Assembly (NCBI GenBank): GCA_947179485.1
Contig: OX359249.1
Location: 48,187,415 to 48,251,414, forward strand
DNA length: 64,000 bases
Direction of reading: 5' to 3'
Source of the DNA: Allacma fusca
Taxonomy: Eukaryota > Arthropoda > Collembola > Symphypleona > Sminthuridae
Part shown: positions 58,201 to 64,000 of the stretch, piece after piece
Layout of the letters: each line of letters begins with the position of its first letter
Numbering within the stretch: position 1 is the first letter of the stretch
Position numbers and translations under genes: made by a program
The notes under the pieces: generated by a model
Seen by the model: only the letters and a program-made list of their open reading frames with translations
Databases searched by the model: none
What the model was told of the DNA's origin: nothing

Positions 58201-59124
58201 ATTGTTTAACTGAAAGATAATGATCAAATCTTTGTGGGTAAATGATTGAAGGGTCATTTACCAATGAAGTGATTTGACGTTTTTTACTGACTGGTTGCAG
58301 TTTTGTATACTGAACTATAGCTGTAATTATGTAATTACTTACACAAAAAAAACAAATAGATAAATACAAACAAAAAAATAAATAATTGTTTTCCAGTAAC
58401 TCAAAGGAATTCATACGGATATTCTAGGATCCCCAAATCCCCCTGGCTTATTTTGTCTCTTAACCGATAATGCATAATTAGTTTGAAAAATTGTAAATTA
58501 GTACATAAAAAAATCAATTCAATGAAATAATATCACAGGGGATTTAAAAGTTTGATATGAATCGGGGTGAGAAATTCTCAGAACTGTGGTAGGAGATGGT
58601 TAATGAAATTGCATAGTCTGAGATTGACATAAATGTACGCATATGTTCTGTACATGCATGAAATTAACGAGTAATTGAAAAGGTATTTACGGGAGACAGG
58701 AATAAATATGTTAAGTAATTGTTGTAACATGTGCATGACGACTTCAAGGGAACTTCTCTAAAGTAATTGTGATGTGTAAGTGAGCGGATGAAATGAGGAG
58801 AGACAAAAAGTTACGGGAGGAAAATGTGCGAGATAATCAGTCAGTTAGGAACTTGCACATTTTTGCCTAATGACAGTTTTGTAAACGGTGGATTGGGACA
58901 CTCATTAAAGGGTATGTGAAAAATGTGCCTGTAGTTACTTTGTCAGTCTGGATTGGTTACTCACATTGTTACAGTTTGAGGATGGATTCAGATGTAGTGC
59001 AGCCCCAAAGGAAAACATACGTAACTATATCTTGAACTCGAACCTTCGGAATTCCTATTTGGGTTATTGGTGTTTCCCTCAGTTCTGTATAGTTCAAGTT
59101 GTGGTTAACATATGTAATGTGAAA
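55285..59124. other. Non-coding stretch, no gene seen
   Basis: Unique AT-rich DNA with frequent TAATTA-type words. No coding, RNA or transposon signal supported. Confidence 0.4.
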
Positions 59125-59218
59125 GGAACAGTTAACAGTACCTATAGGCAATGGAGCAGTTAATAGTATCCATAGGCTAAGGAGCAGTTAACAGTATCTA
59201 TAAGCTAAGGAGCAGTTG
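59125..59218 (+). repeat. 28-bp tandem repeat, 3.3 copies
   Basis: Units at 59125, 59153 and 59181 close to GGAGCAGTTAACAGTATCTA plus TAGGCTAA, and a partial fourth from 59209. Confidence 0.92.
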
Positions 59219-62200
59219 AGAGCCTGCAGTTGAAAAATTTCTGTTGTATTCTCGTTCATCTTGAACATAAGTTGTACAGATTCCTTTGCTTTACTGCCAA
59301 ATCTCGCTCGCGCCAATACCACACTATTACTTACTTAACTACCCCTCTGGTTATAAAACTCACTGGAATTCCTGTAAGTAGCATGGCGTGAGAGTTTGTC
59401 TTCGTAAAGAGTTGGGGTCGGAGGGCAGAGCTACATATGGACCATTTTTCCGGAGTAAGTGACACGAGGCATTTTGTAGACCAATATTATTGTTTCAGTG
59501 ATAGGAACCAGAGACATTGTATTTTACATGCTTGTACAAAAGTAGACACCACCAAGCGGAGTCCCAGTTACCCCGGCAGTATCAATATCTGTGTAATGCA
59601 TATAGAATTACATACGTAAGCGTAATTACTCTTATTGTTAACTATATCTACACATGTACATTCATAGTCTCACCAACTCCTCAAAGTGTTCATGTCCTCT
59701 CTCTTGACTAATATTTTAAATTCTTACTAATGAACAAGCAGCTAATAGCGCACAAGTGTCTGAGAAACTTGCGCCCCTGTAATTGTATATACTTTGAAGT
59801 CTAAGGACCGACTATGTAAACTTTGCATAAGAATAGACTCCTTACCATTGTGGGATTGTCGGTAAGAGAAAAAATATCCCCTTCCCTACATGTAGTAACT
59901 CTTCTTATAATACCTATGTACATTGACACTCTATTGGTGTAGATACATAAGGGACAATATGATCATGGTGAGAAAATGGGGAATCTCACAATAATAAGCA
60001 AAGGAGGTGGTACTTAGGTACTAATAAGATATTTCCTCAGACCCGAAAGCTTATTAGTTTAGCTGCAGTGAGGAGCATAGTGTAAAGAGGTAAAGTGCTG
60101 GGCCCCCGTCCTCCAACTGCATATTTGTTTTCCGAATGAATGGAGATGTAAAAACAGAAACTGGAGACTCATTACAGAGGAAGAATATAATAAATTAAAT
60201 GTGAGGTGGTGCTTCCTGAAAAGCTACTCCCTTCAGTATCAAAAGTTTCCTCTGAAATGAATACGGGGCAGAAGGTAAATACATACAAAAGGGACTGTGG
60301 GTCGTTGGAGAGGCGAAGATTCTAACGCCTGCTTTGCACATGGACTTTCCACTATAGGAAAAACAAATGATCCTCCCTCCAGTAAAATTACCCGCTTCAG
60401 TCAGACCCAATTACTGTTTGCGTATTACTACCCTCCCGGTTTCAATGGGACGGCCGCAACACAAACAACGGCGCTCGTACTAAATACATAGTTTTTTCCC
60501 GTGTGGACTCCTTCCATATTAATCTTCAAAAGTTATTTATGGAGGGCTCTTGATTCAATGATAAGGAGTAGTCCATGTGTGCGGGTCCGACGCTATACAA
60601 GGTACGCAGGGTAATTTGAAGAGGGCCTGTGATCTCTTGACCTGGGCAGTCTCAGGCTTTCACTGCAAGAACGTCCATTAGAGAAATGCTTAGTTAATTG
60701 TGTGAAGATGGAGTCCCGGTTATATAAGCCCAACAGGAATTACTAATACATTTGTTTTCTACTCACTTAGTACCAATGATACTCATTTGGAGGTTTAAAT
60801 AACGTCCTGAAGGATGGGGAACTTCGGCTTAGCCAATTAAGCTCCTTATAGTTAGTATGTAAGGGTTAGTTCCCGTTTCGTACTGTCAGGGTGAGGAGAG
60901 AGCTAATTGTTGAGGAATATAAATTAAGAGTTGGGATTGTAATTGAAAATACTTTATGTGTGTACGGCGTCAAGTTCAATTATTAATAGGGTTTACAATG
61001 TTAACTACTGCGGTAGCATTGGGATGCGCCACCAATTGCAACTTTCTATTGTCTGTATGTAATTGCCCTAAAACATGTATCTATGTATGTATAATTATCT
61101 ACCTATAAACGGAACCAACTTGAAGCCTCCAGTGGGTACATATAAAGACACATACATACATACAATGCTGAGCTGCAGGGAAGGATTCTGAAATGTTCAC
61201 CGTCTTCCGACGTCTTATCGGCAAAGACTCATTATTGCCGCTGTTCTAGTCCTCCTCCTCTCTATTCATTTCACTATCTTAAGTCGTGTCCCCGAAATCC
61301 TATTAATCGTCCTAGATAAGTCTTTCACAACAAAATGTATCCCGCCTTTCAGTTGATCCTATTCATCCTCGTTGGTGATAAAAAGGACGCACTCTCCTTG
61401 TTTCGTTCGTAGTCTGTAATCTGTAATAATTATTATTCTGTAATGCTTTCTTTAACCAATTAACCAGAATTATTATTGGAGCCGCGTTTCTATGGATATG
61501 TAGGCTTGGAACTAATTCCAACATTAATTATGATATATTACTTTGTAATCATATCAATAGTTGGGACCCGTTCGAATGTTTTAGTCCCAAGGTTTTTCTT
61601 TTAGAGTTACTTCAACCAAGTGTGCAGAAACTGGAAACGTTGGAGGAAATAGTTGGGAGTATATTAGATAAGATAATTTGAATGTACATAGAATATGGAA
61701 GGACCAGGGGCATAAATCAATACAGAATTGTCTACAGCTTTGCTGGCAATTTAATGTATGAAAGGAGAAAATATATGAGGAGTATCGTGCATGTGTAATT
61801 TTACTACTGAAAGATCGGCATCCTTACAGTATGGGACTAATTGCTAATTGCTTGGGTTCCAACAGAATAAATGAACGGATTCAAATGATAAGGGCGGCCA
61901 GCTCTGGTCTGGAAATAAAGCTATGCGAAAATATCAACTATTTCCTTTTCCTCGTTCTCACATAGAAGATGCTCAGGAGCGGAGGAGTGGTGTTTTCATA
62001 GAGATTGCCTCTAGAGCTCCTCACTTCCTGTCTTAATTTTAGACAGCTTTTCCATTTTCACCAAAAATCTACGTCTACACAAACTCACCCGAGATAATGT
62101 AGGGTGGCGAGATTCCTTTTTCCTATGAATTTTCTCATACATCGGTAATTATTAAGGGGTTGGTTCTTAAATAAAGGAATGCTTGAATGATTTAATTGGA

Positions 62201-64000
62201 CAGGAAATTCTGTTGTATTAGCTAATACTCAGTAAACTGCAATCTTTACATTTTATTATCTTAAAGGTGGATAAGTTTAAATCCTCACACCTCGGTTCAA
62301 AGGACCAAATAGATGTTGCTTTAAAAAAGGTTTTCAAATTGTGGGAAATAATTTCTGGTCACCCTGGGCCAAGTATACTATACAGAGAGGTTGAGTATCC
62401 TTACTTGCTAATAACTTTATGCACCACCTTTGAACCTTCTGGTTTTTAATAAATGAAAACATACTATTTTGTCTTGTACATTTACAATGATGCTATTACC
62501 ATATCCTCAAGGAGGAGAGTGACTGGAGTTAATCGGAAACGTGTTTTAATTTCAGGGCCGTAGTTCACTATAACAGAAAATTAAAGGAGTCATAAAAGCT
62601 TTGCTCGAAAATATCTTCACACAGTACTCGTCCACTTGTACGGACGTGGTAAGGAAACGTGAGGGTAGCGGACATTAATATAGACATAGAACATGACAGA
62701 GACAGGAAAATCAGAGCCTATTGTGCCTTTGTTTTACATTCTGGTCGAGGGAAGAGCCCAACGAAATAGTAATTGTGCATCTTGCCATTATACGTCTATA
62801 CTGACAACATGATTGTAGACTTTCTTAATTAGATACGTTACGCCTAACTACAAAAGATTTTAATGTGAAATCACAATGGATCCTGTAATACGTAATTACT
62901 GTAGGGAAAGGATGCATAATTAGGAGTTATAATGGACTAACCATCCTTTTACATGTAATCATTTGTGATTTTATTTCCCTCAAAAAAAAAAGAAGGGTCC
63001 ATCCCTATGAATATACACGAGTGACGAAATGGAGTGCTCAAGGTAGGGAGAGTCATGATGATGAACCATCATTTATTTCAAAACCCGAGAGTACATAATT
63101 ACTTTGTATCGGTATTTTTTGTAGAAATTTCTCAAGAAATATTTAATCCACTATGAAATCACTTCAATTTGGGAAAGTGCAGGAAGTGAGAGGACATGCT
63201 GAGAAAAAATTGCTACCTCTTGAGCAAGTAGTCAAACTGACAGAACTCAAGAGGACAGATAGCGTTCAAACAGGTGAAGTGTCTTGTAGAATCAGGATTT
63301 GTTCCAGCATCACTTCGTACTCCTTGAGATTTGAGAATTCCTTTACAATCTCTCCCTCAATAGTATCCACAAATATATTGCTCCTCAGGTATGAAACAAT
63401 AATGAGAATAAACTGAGGTTTATTTTTAATCAGAGTATCTTCAGTTTTAAGTATAAGTAGATATACATAGCTACTAGTCATACTTTTGACACGTCAAATG
63501 TGGAAGTCCAAGCTCATATTTACAATCTGAAATATTGGAGGAAATTTTTTTACAGAGACTATTGTACAAGAATGAGAAAGTACCCCGAGAGAGGATTTGT
63601 TTCTTGTGTGCATCATTATATTGAACAACTGTAGTTTTTCAGTATGACAATCCTATTTATGGTACATATTAAATCAAAACATTTACATATATACACGCAT
63701 ACAGGGCTCATCCTAATTGTAAGCTGCCTACTTCGGTCTCCAGACAATAAATGTTCCTTTGAAGGAGGATGTCTGCCTGAGCCAGTACAATGTATCAATT
63801 GGCACTTGATGGTGCAACATATCACGTATCCGGAGTAAAACACTTGAGCTTTCAACTTTGTCCGTATGAGCATCATGAATAGATTCTTTATCTTCCGCTC
63901 CACTCGGTAACCTCTAAATGATTTATAAGTTCTGTCTTCAAATTTTACCAACACGGTGGCGGGTGAGAAAAAATATTTCATCGTACCTTACAAACATATA
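59219..64000. other. Non-coding stretch to the window end, no gene seen
   Basis: No repeat family, splice-consistent exons or protein motif recognised. Open frames are under about 125 codons and unconvincing. Confidence 0.4.

Overview
This is eukaryotic nuclear DNA, most likely from an arthropod or a related invertebrate. The evidence is AT-rich sequence, a multi-exon gene with short GT-AG introns, a full-length BEL/Pao LTR retrotransposon, two broken non-LTR retrotransposons, many non-autonomous DNA transposons and two large satellite arrays. Nothing looks bacterial, and I cannot name the species.

Layout: 1-5000 is a 12-bp satellite with a 1668-bp higher-order repeat. 5297-6920 (minus strand) is a decayed non-LTR retrotransposon with reverse transcriptase motifs, and 8487-9734 (plus strand) is the 3' coding end of a different LINE. 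7397-8096 and 10912-15137 hold nested miniature transposons whose target-site duplications can be read directly. 15410-16385 is a roughly 20-bp minisatellite carrying a tiny LINE-tail insertion. 16838-22412 is a roughly 250-bp satellite (about 23 units) flanked by 112-bp direct repeats. 22981-24646 is one hAT-like element with another inside it.

The only convincing host gene lies at 25204-30436 (plus strand). Nine exons with matching splice phases give about 954 residues. The protein has an N-terminal hydrophobic segment, a serine tract and a Gly/Ala-rich hydrophobic segment. I do not recognise the family.

31188-41880 is a nest. A foldback element with arms of about 510 bp took a TAA-target (PIF/Harbinger-like) MITE in its left arm and an intact, very young BEL/Pao element (34407-41429, duplication GATGT) in its right arm. 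Each arm preserves the empty site of the insertion in the other. 42764-43605 is one more foldback element.

From about 44 to 64 kb the sequence changes character: few recognisable repeats, only simple microsatellites, and no supportable gene.

The most unusual signal is a set of seven hAT-like elements with readable 8-bp (in one case 7 of 8 matching) duplications. The bodies of most are built from one short iterated word, different in each element (GAGTAGGAGT, CAAGTTCGGGT, GGGACGGGGACA, ACCTGAACC, GCATTTTGGG, GAAGGAAGGC). Two ends with the same terminus but different words sit at the same target site in the two arms of the 31-42 kb foldback.
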